In this document: piece by piece, positions 1 through 8,418 of the stretch
Position numbering within the stretch: position 1 is the first letter of the stretch
Layout: every line of letters starts with the position of its first letter
NCBI GenBank assembly: GCA_016840165.1
Contig: JAEOSU010000072.1
Coordinates: 248,001 to 312,000, forward strand
Direction: 5' to 3'
Origin: Promethearchaeota archaeon
GTDB lineage: Archaea > Asgardarchaeota > Lokiarchaeia > Sigyniarchaeales > SOKP01
DNA: 64,000 bases
Notes under the pieces: generated by a model
What the model was told of the DNA's origin: nothing
Databases searched by the model: none
The model's input: the letters and a program-made list of their open reading frames with translations, nothing else
Position numbers and translations under genes: made by a program

Positions 1-102
1 AAGTTTGTAATCAAGATGCCTTTAATTGAAAATGAAGATTTAGATATAAAAATTAAAAAATTTGATTTGACAGAATATACTTATTTAATTTCTTATGATT
101 AA
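1..102 (+). CDS. C-terminal end of a gene cut by the window edge
   Basis: An open frame enters from the left edge and stops at TAA (100-102). The 33 visible residues begin KFVIKMPLIENED and end LISYD. The stretch FVIKMPL resembles the last beta strand of histidine kinase ATPase domains (typically G-T-x-F-x-I-x-L-P), so a sensor kinase is possible. That is inference from seven residues; most of the protein is outside the window. Confidence 0.4.
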   Translation, partial: KFVIKMPLIENEDLDIKIKKFDLTEYTYLISYD

Positions 103-110
103 TTGAATAT

Positions 111-239
111 TTATTGTATTAAATTTCTACTTCTTAGATCCTCATTCCAACACGCAAAACACATATATTCATGTTCGTTTAATTTTACCAGATCTTTTAT
201 AGAGCGGATCATTCCACATTTCTTGCATTTTTTCTTCAT
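111..239 (-). CDS. 42-residue zinc-ribbon protein
   Basis: Reading the minus strand from ATG at 239 gives a 42-residue basic protein with two Cys pairs, CKKCG near the N-terminus and CFACW near residue 30, the spacing of a small zinc ribbon. An AGAGGAT ribosome binding site lies about ten bases before the ATG, and the gene begins 35 bases after the stop of the metallo-hydrolase gene on the same strand, so the two are probably co-transcribed. Zinc binding follows from the Cys pattern. The function is unknown; nucleic-acid binding beside an RNase-J-like enzyme is a guess. Confidence 0.6.
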   Translation of the reverse strand: MKKKCKKCGMIRSIKDLVKLNEHEYMCFACWNEDLRSRNLIQ

Positions 240-274
240 ATAATATTTAATCCTCTTCTATCAACTTTAATTAT

Positions 275-1684
275 TTAGTTTAATTGGATTTTTCTGTATT
301 TCTCTGGAATCAAGACTTTTATTTCTGAATTTTCCAATAAGCTTTCAAAAAAATGTGGATATTCTGTGTGGATTGGAATCAGTGTAGTTGGATTTACGTT
401 GATTATGAACTTATATAAATCATGAGGCATAATATGTCCAGAAGCATGTATTTGATAAGAAGGAATGCCTAATTGCATCAATTTTCGACTAATTGAATGA
501 TTATCGTCAACATATTCTTCCGTATAAGGATCTAAATATGAGGAAATAAATACGCCTTTAAATTTTTTGTTTAGTTTTTCAATTAATTTTATGGGTAATC
601 GAGTTAAATATAATAGGAATTTTTTATTCAAATTACTAATATCTTTAGTTTTAAGAAGTCTATTTCCCTTTCCTTCTTTATAGAGTTTGGTCCGAATAGT
701 CTCTTGCCATTTAAACCTTACATCACCATTGGTAATGATTAGAATATGATCGTCATTTAATATGTTCGGATGACGCATTGATTCGTATATTTTGTCTTTA
801 TTCATTAAATAGTAAAAGTAGGCATCTTTTTCTGAAATTATATAGTTAAAATCATTCATTTTTGCTATAACCGAATATGTTCTAAATCGATCCCAGTTTA
901 ACCGGTCGTATTTTACCAATGCATAATCATAGGGCATTTGTTTAAAAAGCTGCTTCAGATTCCGTTTTACTTTTTTTTCGGACTCAAAATGACCTTGATT
1001 GACATGAGTGCCCTCACAAATTAAGGTATTCACTTTATATTCCTTAATTTTTTTCACAAAATCATAAGACATCCATGATAATGGTCCATGCATTCGAAAA
1101 TCACCAGTATATACACAATTTCCTGCTGATGTTTTTATTATAAAACCATAAGATGCGGGTATCGAATGATCAACATGACATGGGATTATCTCCAATCCAT
1201 TTATATGAATAATATCGCCTGTTCGAAACAATTTCCATTTAATACCTTCAAAATTGTTGATAATTGAACGTTTAGTACATTTATAGTATGCTGAAATGAT
1301 TTTTTGAGTGAATTCTCCTGCATAAACCGGAATATTTCGGTTAATGAAGGACAATGCTAAAAAATGATCTCTATGTGGATGGGAGATTATGATTGCATCT
1401 AGTTTTGAGGATGCGTTTGAAGGGTTGTATTTAATTTTCACTGACTCTCTTTGATATAAATTTAAAAATCCTATTTCTGCTTCATCTGGTAGTAATCCTA
1501 ACCGTATAAGCTCTTCCACAGATTTGGGAAACTGGAGGTATTCATAATGATTGTTATAAGATTTTATGTTAATACCAAAATCGATGAATAACTTAACGTT
1601 ATGGATGTGATCTTCTAATAAAAGCGCGTTTCCCCCAACTTCATTTATGCCCCCACAAAAAGTCAAATCAACTTTAGATTCCAA
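275..1684 (-). CDS. Metallo-beta-lactamase-fold hydrolase, RNase J-like
   Basis: The 469-residue protein starts with a beta-lactamase-fold strand pair (LTFCGGINEVGGNALLLE) and carries the zinc signature SHPHRDH near residue 100, then a conserved HVDHS, a GDFRMHG loop and, near the C-terminus, ASGHIMPHD followed by IPIHTE. This order (HxHxDH, distal His and Asp, C-terminal GH and IHTE) is typical of RNase J and related beta-CASP nucleases, which cut RNA or DNA with two zinc ions. The central region is more divergent than in canonical RNase J, so the substrate is not certain. A small zinc ribbon gene follows on the same strand. Confidence 0.7.
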   Translation of the reverse strand: MESKVDLTFCGGINEVGGNALLLEDHIHNVKLFIDFGINIKSYNNHYEYLQFPKSVEELIRLGLLPDEAEIGFLNLYQRESVKIKYNPSNASSKLDAIIISHPHRDHFLALSFINRNIPVYAGEFTQKIISAYYKCTKRSIINNFEGIKWKLFRTGDIIHINGLEIIPCHVDHSIPASYGFIIKTSAGNCVYTGDFRMHGPLSWMSYDFVKKIKEYKVNTLICEGTHVNQGHFESEKKVKRNLKQLFKQMPYDYALVKYDRLNWDRFRTYSVIAKMNDFNYIISEKDAYFYYLMNKDKIYESMRHPNILNDDHILIITNGDVRFKWQETIRTKLYKEGKGNRLLKTKDISNLNKKFLLYLTRLPIKLIEKLNKKFKGVFISSYLDPYTEEYVDDNHSISRKLMQLGIPSYQIHASGHIMPHDLYKFIINVNPTTLIPIHTEYPHFFESLLENSEIKVLIPEKYRKIQLN

Positions 1685-2309
1685 TCGAGATCTTCTTTTA
1701 AGGTGGAATTTTTACACTTTATGTCTTTACAATAAGAGAATATGCTTAACTTATAAAAATTTAAGCAAATTGATTATGGGAATGTTTTTTTCTAATTGAA
1801 ATACTTGCTTTTATCGGCCAATATAGAGAATATTATTATAAATTAATGCCAATTTTTTATAATAATTAAATAGTAAAAACTTATATGAGAATACAACAAT
1901 AAAACCTATTTAAAAGGAAAAGGTGAAAGGCTCCGTAATCTGAGCTAATTTTTTTAAGGGATAGAGAGAATTATACGCTATTCTAAGCGCATAATAGAGG
2001 GCGAAATCCAATGTTAAGCTCAAATTTTGGAATCCTTCAGTGTTACTAAATATACTATTTTTAAGCTATTTAATAATTATAGGGTCCAATTTTAATTTGT
2101 AGCACTAGTACGGAAATGTAAAAATTTACCGACAAAATTCATCTTAAAAGACAAATAGAGTTCCCGATGATAACATTTATTTCTAGTTATCAATTATAAA
2201 TAGAGTTCGAGAAATTATTATCATTTTAAGGTGTAGTAATTTATTTTCTCAATAAAATATAAAACGAACTTACATAATCGGTCTTTTAGATTATATTATA
2301 GGGATTGAA
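1685..2309. other. Long intergenic region between divergent genes
   Basis: About 620 bases separate the divergently transcribed metallo-hydrolase and methyltransferase genes. I found no convincing reading frame. The region is AT-rich with several TATA-like stretches, and it contains one nested set of inverted repeats (1929-2022) described separately. It should hold the promoters of both flanking genes. Confidence 0.5.
1929..2022 (+). ncRNA. Candidate structured RNA element with two alternative pairings
   Basis: Three nested pairings can be drawn: TGAGCT (1941-1946) with AGCTCA (2017-2022); GGAT (1959-1962) with ATCC (2006-2009); and TTATACGCT (1971-1979) with AGCGCATAA (1986-1994), nine positions with one mismatch and a six-base loop. 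The outer 5' strand GAGCT can instead pair with GGCTC at 1929-1933, which would exclude the outer stem, an arrangement seen in switches. No known RNA family is recognised. Short stems arise by chance in AT-rich DNA, so confidence is low. Confidence 0.25.
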
Positions 2310-2906
2310 ATGTATGAAAAAGAAATGGTTATGAATGGATATAATGTAATTGCGAATGATTATTATACTCACAGAGATTTGAATAAATTTAATGGAGAAC
2401 TGGAGAATTTTTCGAATCTGATTCCTGAAGGAGGCAGAGTTCTAGATGTTGGATGCGGTGCGGGAATACCAACTGCTAGATATTTGGTAAAAAAAGGTTT
2501 AAAAGTAACCGGTATTGATATTTCAGAGAAAATGCTTCAAATGGCACGAAAGAACGTCCCTGAGGCCGACTTTTTCAAGAAAGATATGATGCTGCTTGAT
2601 TTCGATGATAATAAATTCGATGGTATTATTTCTGTATATGCTCTCTTTCATGTTCCTAAGCAAGAACAATTTAAAATATTTCAAAATTTTTATCGGATCT
2701 TAAAACCCGCAGGAATTCTATTGATTAATACTGGAATCTCGGAATCTGAAGGAGTGAGTAGTTTTTTTGGCGTTCCGATGTTCTGGAGTAATAATAAACC
2801 TGAGAAGACCTTAGAATCTATTAAAAAGTCTGGTTTTTCAATCATTTTCGATGGAGTACTCCAAAGAGGGGGAGAGTTTCAATACTGGATAATCGCTAAA
2901 AAATAA
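2310..2906 (+). CDS. Class I SAM-dependent methyltransferase
   Basis: This 198-residue protein has a standard Rossmann methyltransferase core. Motif I is VLDVGCGAGIPTARYL near residues 45-60, the acidic end of strand 2 is VTGIDIS, and a later D-F-FKKDMMLLDF segment and GIISVYALFHVP match motifs II and III. It is most like the ubiquinone/menaquinone or Methyltransf_11 group, whose substrates vary widely. It is a single gene with no operon partner, so the acceptor cannot be inferred. Confidence 0.8.
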   Translation: MYEKEMVMNGYNVIANDYYTHRDLNKFNGELENFSNLIPEGGRVLDVGCGAGIPTARYLVKKGLKVTGIDISEKMLQMARKNVPEADFFKKDMMLLDFDDNKFDGIISVYALFHVPKQEQFKIFQNFYRILKPAGILLINTGISESEGVSSFFGVPMFWSNNKPEKTLESIKKSGFSIIFDGVLQRGGEFQYWIIAKK

Positions 2907-3021
2907 AATAATATTTGTTCTTTTCAATTATCTTAAAAAAAATTTAAAATAAGTTTGATAGTTTAGTTCCTAAAGCCTTAGTAAAAGTTTGAAATTTAAA
3001 AAAAAGATTTGATTAAGATTT

Positions 3022-3144
3022 CTAATCTCTGAAACCATAATAGATATTTATTAGTAAAAGTAATACTCTTCTTATAGAAATACTAATGATTCCAAAAGAA
3101 AGTATTGGATCTTGACCAATTGTGAAGAGAAACAACGCAATCAT
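3022..3144 (-). CDS. Possible 40-residue membrane peptide or gene remnant
   Basis: A minus-strand frame from ATG at 3144 encodes 40 residues with one strongly hydrophobic segment (MIALFLFTIG) and a second hydrophobic stretch (RRVLLLLINIYYG). There is no ribosome binding site. Upstream the same frame continues through a 21-base in-frame duplication (LFSI-QKS-LFSI) until a TGA. The look is of a decayed or truncated membrane protein gene rather than a working one. Confidence 0.25.
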   Translation of the reverse strand: MIALFLFTIGQDPILSFGIISISIRRVLLLLINIYYGFRD

Positions 3145-3161
3145 TATTGCTATGAAAACTA

Positions 3162-3195
3162 GTATTGAGAAGAGACTTTTTTGTATTGAGAAGAG
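3162..3195. repeat. 13-bp direct repeat, 21-bp period
   Basis: The sequence GTATTGAGAAGAG occurs at 3162-3174 and again at 3183-3195, separated by eight bases. It lies in the 420-base gap between the methyltransferase and the polyamine gene, which otherwise holds only the small hydrophobic frame at 3022-3144. The 21-base period keeps reading frame, as expected from a local slippage duplication. Confidence 0.6.
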
Positions 3196-3327
3196 TCATT
3201 TTCATTTTTTTATGATTTTATTTGGATAAAAAATAATAAGAAAATAATAACTGATATATTTATTCTTATTCCTAAATTGTTGAAGAACTATCTTTATTAT
3301 ATATAGTATATATTTAATATGTGTTTT

Positions 3328-4776
3328 TTAGTCTAGTTGTATTCGCCTAATATTATCTGAAAGCTTATCATCATCAATTTTTTGAGATTCTTTCCCGCGT
3401 TCTAAATAGTAGAACCTAGAATGTTCTGGTTGGAATTTTTCTTTTAGGATCTTCATAACATTTAATCCTTTTGAATATTCATCACAAACAAAAATATCGA
3501 TGCTGATATAGCCATGTTCTGGCCAAGTATGGATAGCGGCATGACTAGATTTTAAGATCGCTATAGCAGTATAACCATATGGATGAAATGCATATTTAAA
3601 AACATCATGAACTATTATTCCAGTGGAAAATAAAGATTCAAGAAAGATGCGATGGATTTCTTCATTTTTCATTAAAATTTGCTGGTTTTTAAATTGTATC
3701 TCTCCCACAAAATGATGCCCTATCGGTCGAAATGGGATATCAACTCCACGTTTTAATTGACTTGTATAAATTTTTGGGTATTTCAATCGCAATTGACCCT
3801 CATCTTCATGGATCTCACTTAAAGTAAGATAATAAAGATCGCTAAACTGTCCTATGATACTTGCTCCTTCGTAGCGGTTAAAATCAGGAAGCATCTCTTT
3901 GATCACAAAGCCATGATCCAGTATCGACATTTGAATTTTCTGCATTTCTTTTGGTGGTTTGTTGCCAAAACAGAGGATACACTTTTTACCAATCGAAATG
4001 TATTGCTTTTTCTCAATTTGAATTGATGTTCTTAGAACTTGTTTTGCTCGTTTTAAAAACAGACGCAGTCCTTGATTGGTATAAGGAGGGTCCATGATGA
4101 CAACGTCATAATTATTTAAAAAATTAGATGGAAGAGGTTCTCTTAAATCGTGCTTAAGAAAGCCAATATTTTTGATCGAATTAAGCTCTGCAACATCTGA
4201 AAGATAATTTAATATCTTATCATCTACATCAATAACAGTAATTAGATCAGCAAGATTGGTTAATCCTACTAAAATAGAAGTTGCATCATCATCGCCAAGA
4301 AAAATTAGTTTTCTTCCTTCGATATCCCCTTTTTTCGCAAGATAGAGAGTTCTTTCAACGACAGTGGGAATAGTTGCATGAGCTTGATCATAGGAATAAT
4401 TTGGTTCCGGTCTACTTTCAAGATAGTTAGTACTATCTTTTAAAAATTCGAAGAGTTTGGGAAGGTTCTCAAATGGAAAATCAAAATCTTTCGGGAGAGG
4501 ATCAAAATCAAATTGGAGATGCAAATTTTCTTTTACCCATTCTTGTCCCTTCAGTCCGAGCCTATTCCTTTTTTCAATAACTCCTGCTTTTACTAATTCT
4601 GACCTGACTGCTGCTAATGCGGGAATTGCGATTCCTGTTTTTTGAGCCAATTTCTTGTTTTTAAGCGTAGGAAAACGATACATATAGAGAAGGATGGAAC
4701 GAATCCCCTCCAAACCTTCTGCTAGGTCAGCTTTTTCGGCAATAAGGGTTAGAATAACTTCTGCATTTTCATTCAT
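3328..4776 (-). CDS. Branched-chain polyamine synthase (BpsA-like) fused to S-adenosylmethionine decarboxylase (SpeD)
   Basis: The 482-residue protein joins two polyamine enzymes. Residues 1-85 form a winged-helix-like domain and 135-325 a Rossmann domain with LIFLGDDDATS (158-167) and DVVIMDPPYTNQG (224-236), as in archaeal BpsA, which adds aminopropyl groups to spermidine nitrogen. Residues 350-482 are a complete SpeD: FHPYGYTAIAIL, then SSHAAIHTWPEHG with the expected self-cleavage between Ser410 and Ser411 (pyruvoyl precursor), His416, and Cys431 in DIFVC. SpeD makes decarboxylated AdoMet, the aminopropyl donor that BpsA uses, so the fusion couples donor synthesis to transfer. The gene is monocistronic and the next upstream start is at the ATG used here. 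Confidence 0.85.
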   Translation of the reverse strand: MNENAEVILTLIAEKADLAEGLEGIRSILLYMYRFPTLKNKKLAQKTGIAIPALAAVRSELVKAGVIEKRNRLGLKGQEWVKENLHLQFDFDPLPKDFDFPFENLPKLFEFLKDSTNYLESRPEPNYSYDQAHATIPTVVERTLYLAKKGDIEGRKLIFLGDDDATSILVGLTNLADLITVIDVDDKILNYLSDVAELNSIKNIGFLKHDLREPLPSNFLNNYDVVIMDPPYTNQGLRLFLKRAKQVLRTSIQIEKKQYISIGKKCILCFGNKPPKEMQKIQMSILDHGFVIKEMLPDFNRYEGASIIGQFSDLYYLTLSEIHEDEGQLRLKYPKIYTSQLKRGVDIPFRPIGHHFVGEIQFKNQQILMKNEEIHRIFLESLFSTGIIVHDVFKYAFHPYGYTAIAILKSSHAAIHTWPEHGYISIDIFVCDEYSKGLNVMKILKEKFQPEHSRFYYLERGKESQKIDDDKLSDNIRRIQLD

Positions 4777-4865
4777 TAATAATATAAAATCTTGCTTTGC
4801 TTTTGTTTTTTAACCATCTAAATCTAACATGGATTAAGAAGAATATAAAGGAAATAAATTCAATT

Positions 4866-5753
4866 CTAATTGTTTTTTCTTTTTTTCTTCTTACTGATAA
4901 TATCGTAAAATTCGAGATTTATTTGATCTTCACTTGTAAAGAATTGTTTAGTAAAGAGATAATTGGTGACAATGCTTGTAAAAAATGCTGCTGTCAATAA
5001 CATCATAAATACTATAATTTGATTTACTGCGGCCTCTATAGGAGAAGCTCCACCGATAATCATACCAGACATTAATCCTGGAATAGTAACTATTCCTAAA
5101 ACAGCTACTCGATTGATAGTAGGGACAAGACTAGCTCGAAAGGAATCACGTAATAAACCTCTAATTGATCTAATTGGAGTTGCCCCTAGTGCTAAGGCGG
5201 CTTCAATTTCTCCCTTAGATTTTAATAAATCTGACTTTAAACGCTCGAGGGCTACACCAGATTCTCTCATTGCAAAAAATATCACCATACTTCCCACTGG
5301 TATAACAAAACTTCCAAGAGATGAACCTGCAGTTTCGGTAGGGTGATAGATAATACCATCAAAATTTGGAATCGCAGTGGAAAAAATAGCAAACGTCATG
5401 ATAATCATGACACTCATTGTAATAGCTATAAAGTTAAATGCAAATATCTTAGGATAAGGATAAGAACGCCAATTAGTAAATGCCGCAAAGAAGCACATGA
5501 ACAAAAGTATAATATATAATAGCCAGATCTCATTTATTCCAAAGATCAGAAGTAGAATTGAACCGAGAAGCACAATTTGAACCAAACCACGTAAAAAACT
5601 CCAGAATATCTTTTTTTCCAAATAAGTTTTTTGCCAGAGAGAGAAAAGTATCAAAACTACTAGTAAAATACTTGCAAGGGCAAGTCGAATCCAAATGTTA
5701 GGATTTGACAGGGTTAGGACGATTTCACTAAATATATCTATGATATCTGTCAT
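4866..5753 (-). CDS. fetB: ABC transporter permease, FetB/YbbM (UPF0014) family
   Basis: The 295-residue membrane protein has about seven hydrophobic segments and the family signature region RLKSDLLKSKGEIEAALALGATP (residues about 175-195) followed by VLGIVTIPGLMSGMIIGGASPIEA. FetB-type permeases pair with a FetA ATPase; in Escherichia coli the pair is linked to iron export and oxidative-stress resistance. The start ATG overlaps the stop of the upstream ATPase gene by four bases (ATGA), so the two are translationally coupled. The metal specificity in archaea is not established. Confidence 0.8.
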   Translation of the reverse strand: MTDIIDIFSEIVLTLSNPNIWIRLALASILLVVLILFSLWQKTYLEKKIFWSFLRGLVQIVLLGSILLLIFGINEIWLLYIILLFMCFFAAFTNWRSYPYPKIFAFNFIAITMSVMIIMTFAIFSTAIPNFDGIIYHPTETAGSSLGSFVIPVGSMVIFFAMRESGVALERLKSDLLKSKGEIEAALALGATPIRSIRGLLRDSFRASLVPTINRVAVLGIVTIPGLMSGMIIGGASPIEAAVNQIIVFMMLLTAAFFTSIVTNYLFTKQFFTSEDQINLEFYDIISKKKKRKNN

Positions 5754-6505
5754 TTTTTTTCCTCCGTTATTTTTTCTTTGAAAAAGGAATGAATTTCATT
5801 TATATCATATTTAGAGAAAAAATTATCCGTACTAATCTTTTCAATCAACTTCCCTTCACGTAAAAATAAGATTGATTCTGTTAATCGCTCAGTCTGTTCT
5901 AAAGAATGTGTGACAATAATAATTTTAATTCCTTCTTGATTCAATTGCTTGAGTGTCGTCTCAATAATCTCTTCTGAATTGATATCAAGAGAACTTGTTG
6001 GTTCATCAAGAAGAAGCACGTATGGCCTGTTTGCTAAACTTCGTGCTAAACTTACTCTCTGTTGTTCGCCTCCTGACAACCCTTCCACCTGTCTATTGAG
6101 AAATTCCTTCCCTAACGCGACTTTTTGGAGTAATTGAATTAAATCGTTATCTGAATATTCGATAGCCCATATTTTTGGTCCATAGAGTATATTTTCTTTT
6201 ATCGTCCCATTAAATAAGAATGGACGTTGCTGGACTAACCCAATTTCTTTTCGAATGATTTGGGGGGGTATATCTTTGGTATCTTGAGTTTTATAAAAGA
6301 TTTTGCCTTCTGAGGGAGATATTAATTTGTTTAATAATCGCAGAAAGGTGCTTTTTCCCGCACCAGAAGGTCCAATAATACCAGTAATACCACTTGAGTT
6401 AATATCAGCTGTAATGTCATTTAAAATCTTGTTCTCTCCAACTTGAAAAGCAATATTAACTAATTTAAACAATTCATTATTCTTTTCTATATTAGGAGTA
6501 GTCAT
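5750..6505 (-). CDS. fetA: ABC transporter ATP-binding protein, FetA/YbbL-like
   Basis: This 251-residue ATPase has Walker A GPSGAGKST near residues 42-50, a Q-loop (GLVQQRPFLF), the ABC signature LSGGEQQR near 145, Walker B VLLLDEPTSSLD and a switch His in IIVTHS. It is the nucleotide-binding half of the exporter whose permease follows with a four-base overlap. The best reading is the FetAB iron/metal exporter family, judged mainly from the permease. The next gene upstream is divergent, so the promoter lies in 6506-6694. Confidence 0.8.
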   Translation of the reverse strand: MTTPNIEKNNELFKLVNIAFQVGENKILNDITADINSSGITGIIGPSGAGKSTFLRLLNKLISPSEGKIFYKTQDTKDIPPQIIRKEIGLVQQRPFLFNGTIKENILYGPKIWAIEYSDNDLIQLLQKVALGKEFLNRQVEGLSGGEQQRVSLARSLANRPYVLLLDEPTSSLDINSEEIIETTLKQLNQEGIKIIIVTHSLEQTERLTESILFLREGKLIEKISTDNFFSKYDINEIHSFFKEKITEEKK

Positions 6506-6694
6506 AATTATAACTGTAGAAGAAGAAATAGTAAAAAAAAGTTCTCTACATAGTTTATAATTTTTTTGCGATTATGATATAAAAGGATCATAGAGCAAAG
6601 TTGTTAGTCCCATATATCCGTATTTATTTTATAAAACTAACTTTTAAATATAATTTCCCTAATATTGAGATAAATTATTCAAGATAGAGTTAAT

Positions 6695-7822
6695 ATGGGT
6701 TTACACACAAAATATGCTCCAGCGGAACGAGCGAATCCTGAAAAACTAAAGAAGCAATCAAAATATTTTGAAAATAATAATCTCCTCGATAATTTTTTAA
6801 GAAATATTCCTGCCATATTTATCATTATCAATGAACAGAGACAGATTGTATACCTAAATAATGGAGCGTTAGAATTTTCAGGTTTAAGTGAAGCAGCTCC
6901 AGCAATTGGAAAAAGACCGGGAGAATTGATAGGATGTATTCATTCAGATGAAGAGGAAGGGGGATGTGGTACCTCAGAATCTTGCACTTATTGTGGTGCT
7001 GTTAATGCTGTATTAGAAAGTCAAAGGACTAGTGAGAAAGCAGTAATGGATTGCAGATTAATTGTTGGTCCAGAAGAAAATGCTTATGATTTGCGAGTAT
7101 GGGCGACACCATTAGCCTTTAAAAATGAAAAATTTACAATGGTTACTATCCAGGATATTCGGAATGAAAAATGGCGAGGATTCTTAGAACGCATATTTTT
7201 CCATGATCTATTAAATATCATGACAGCTCTTCTCGGAAATATAGAACTTTACAAACTAGAAAATCAAAATTCTAAGAATAATGATCACATTCACCATATT
7301 GATACTATAGCAGGATATTTGTTGCAAGAAATAGAAAGTCAAAGGTTAATAATGAATGCTGAAAATGATTTATTAAAAATTAATCCAGAATTAGTTAATT
7401 CTAAAGATATTTTGAGTGAACTTATTGAATTATATCGCAATAATCAATTAATTAATGGAAAGAGGATTAAAGTCTCTCCGAATTCAGAGTTTATTGATAT
7501 GTTAACGGATAAAATTATTCTCAGGAGGATATTAGGAAACATTTTGAAGAATGCTCTTGAAGCAACTCCTGAAGGAGGTTTAGTGACAATTGGGTGTTTG
7601 AAGAAAAATTCAATGATGAACTTCTGGGTACATAACTCAGGATTTATCCCAAGAGACGTACAAATACAGATTTTTACGCGATCTTTCTCAACAAAGGGAA
7701 ATGGAAGGGGTTTAGGATGTTATTCAATGAAATTATTAAGTCGTTTTCTCGATGGAGAGGTCTCTTTTTCTACTTCTAAAGAGAAAGGAACTATATTTAA
7801 GATAGATCTTCCGTTAAAATAA
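6695..7822 (+). CDS. PAS-domain sensor histidine kinase with Cys-rich PAS insert
   Basis: The 375-residue protein has no membrane segment. A PAS domain (about 33-155) contains an unusual Cys group, C81, C91, C97 and C100 (EGGCGTSESCTYCG). A dimerisation/phosphoacceptor helix follows with His170 in FFHDLLN, then an HATPase domain with the N-box NILKNALEATPEGG and G-boxes around KGNGRGLGC. It should autophosphorylate in the cytoplasm, and the Cys group suggests redox or metal sensing. No response regulator is next to it. It diverges from the fetA-like gene, leaving 190 bases for promoters. Confidence 0.8.
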   Translation: MGLHTKYAPAERANPEKLKKQSKYFENNNLLDNFLRNIPAIFIIINEQRQIVYLNNGALEFSGLSEAAPAIGKRPGELIGCIHSDEEEGGCGTSESCTYCGAVNAVLESQRTSEKAVMDCRLIVGPEENAYDLRVWATPLAFKNEKFTMVTIQDIRNEKWRGFLERIFFHDLLNIMTALLGNIELYKLENQNSKNNDHIHHIDTIAGYLLQEIESQRLIMNAENDLLKINPELVNSKDILSELIELYRNNQLINGKRIKVSPNSEFIDMLTDKIILRRILGNILKNALEATPEGGLVTIGCLKKNSMMNFWVHNSGFIPRDVQIQIFTRSFSTKGNGRGLGCYSMKLLSRFLDGEVSFSTSKEKGTIFKIDLPLK

Positions 7823-7857
7823 GAATATTTCACAAATTTTGTTTTAGAGGAAAACCA

Positions 7858-8202
7858 TTATTTTATATTTTTAACTCCCATAATTGCATTATGTAAAAAT
7901 CCAAGCCCTCGAGGAGTTGCTTTCCATCCACTTTTTGTATTGATGATGTAAAATAGTTGTTCTAGCATAGATAAATGATATTTAATTTGCTCCTCTTCTT
8001 CCTGAAATTTAATTTTTATTTCTTCAAATGTTCTCGCGTTATTTCCAATGAATTTTAGCAAATCTCTCCTCGTCTGATTCATCATTGTTCTATAAGCAAG
8101 ATAATGATCTTTTTTAGGATTAGTATGTTTTGTTAGTTCTAAATATTTCTTCATTTCCTCGTCATCTAATTGACAAATTTCTAATATTTCTTTCATATCC
8201 AT
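7858..8202 (-). CDS. Small winged-helix DNA-binding protein
   Basis: The 114-residue protein has an ArsR/MarR-like helical pattern: TRRDLLKFIGNNARTFEEIKIKF (recognition scaffold), EEQIKYHLSMLEQLFYI (recognition helix) and a wing strand region NTKSGWKATPRGLGFL. The motif KYHLSMLEQL is like the xxHLxxL recognition helix of ArsR proteins. No metal-binding Cys is present. It is convergent with the sensor kinase gene and separated from it by 35 bases. Target and signal are unknown. Confidence 0.55.
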   Translation of the reverse strand: MDMKEILEICQLDDEEMKKYLELTKHTNPKKDHYLAYRTMMNQTRRDLLKFIGNNARTFEEIKIKFQEEEEQIKYHLSMLEQLFYIINTKSGWKATPRGLGFLHNAIMGVKNIK

Positions 8203-8350
8203 CGTAGATTCACTTTTTATTCATATTATTTTCATTTATTTACTCTACCACTTGATTTTTAAAATTAAATATCCAATAAATAATCATTTTTTTGAGAAAT
8301 TGACATTGAAATACATTTTTAAAAACTTTTAAAAAAATATCGATATCTTT

Positions 8351-8395
8351 ATATAGGATTTTTAATATATTCCTACATGGGATTATTCCTATATG
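8351..8395 (+). promoter_or_regulatory. PadR promoter with three operator-like half-sites
   Basis: Two direct copies, ATTCCTACATG (8369-8379) and ATTCCTATATG (8385-8395), have a 16-base period, and an inverted partner ATATAGGA is at 8351-8358. Between the inverted pair lies a TATA-like TTTTTAATATAT (8359-8370). A repressor bound here would cover the TATA box and the expected transcript start, about 30 bases before the PadR ATG at 8419. That the PadR protein itself binds is inference. Confidence 0.45.
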
Positions 8396-8418
8396 AGACT
8401 ATTATAATGGATTAAAAA

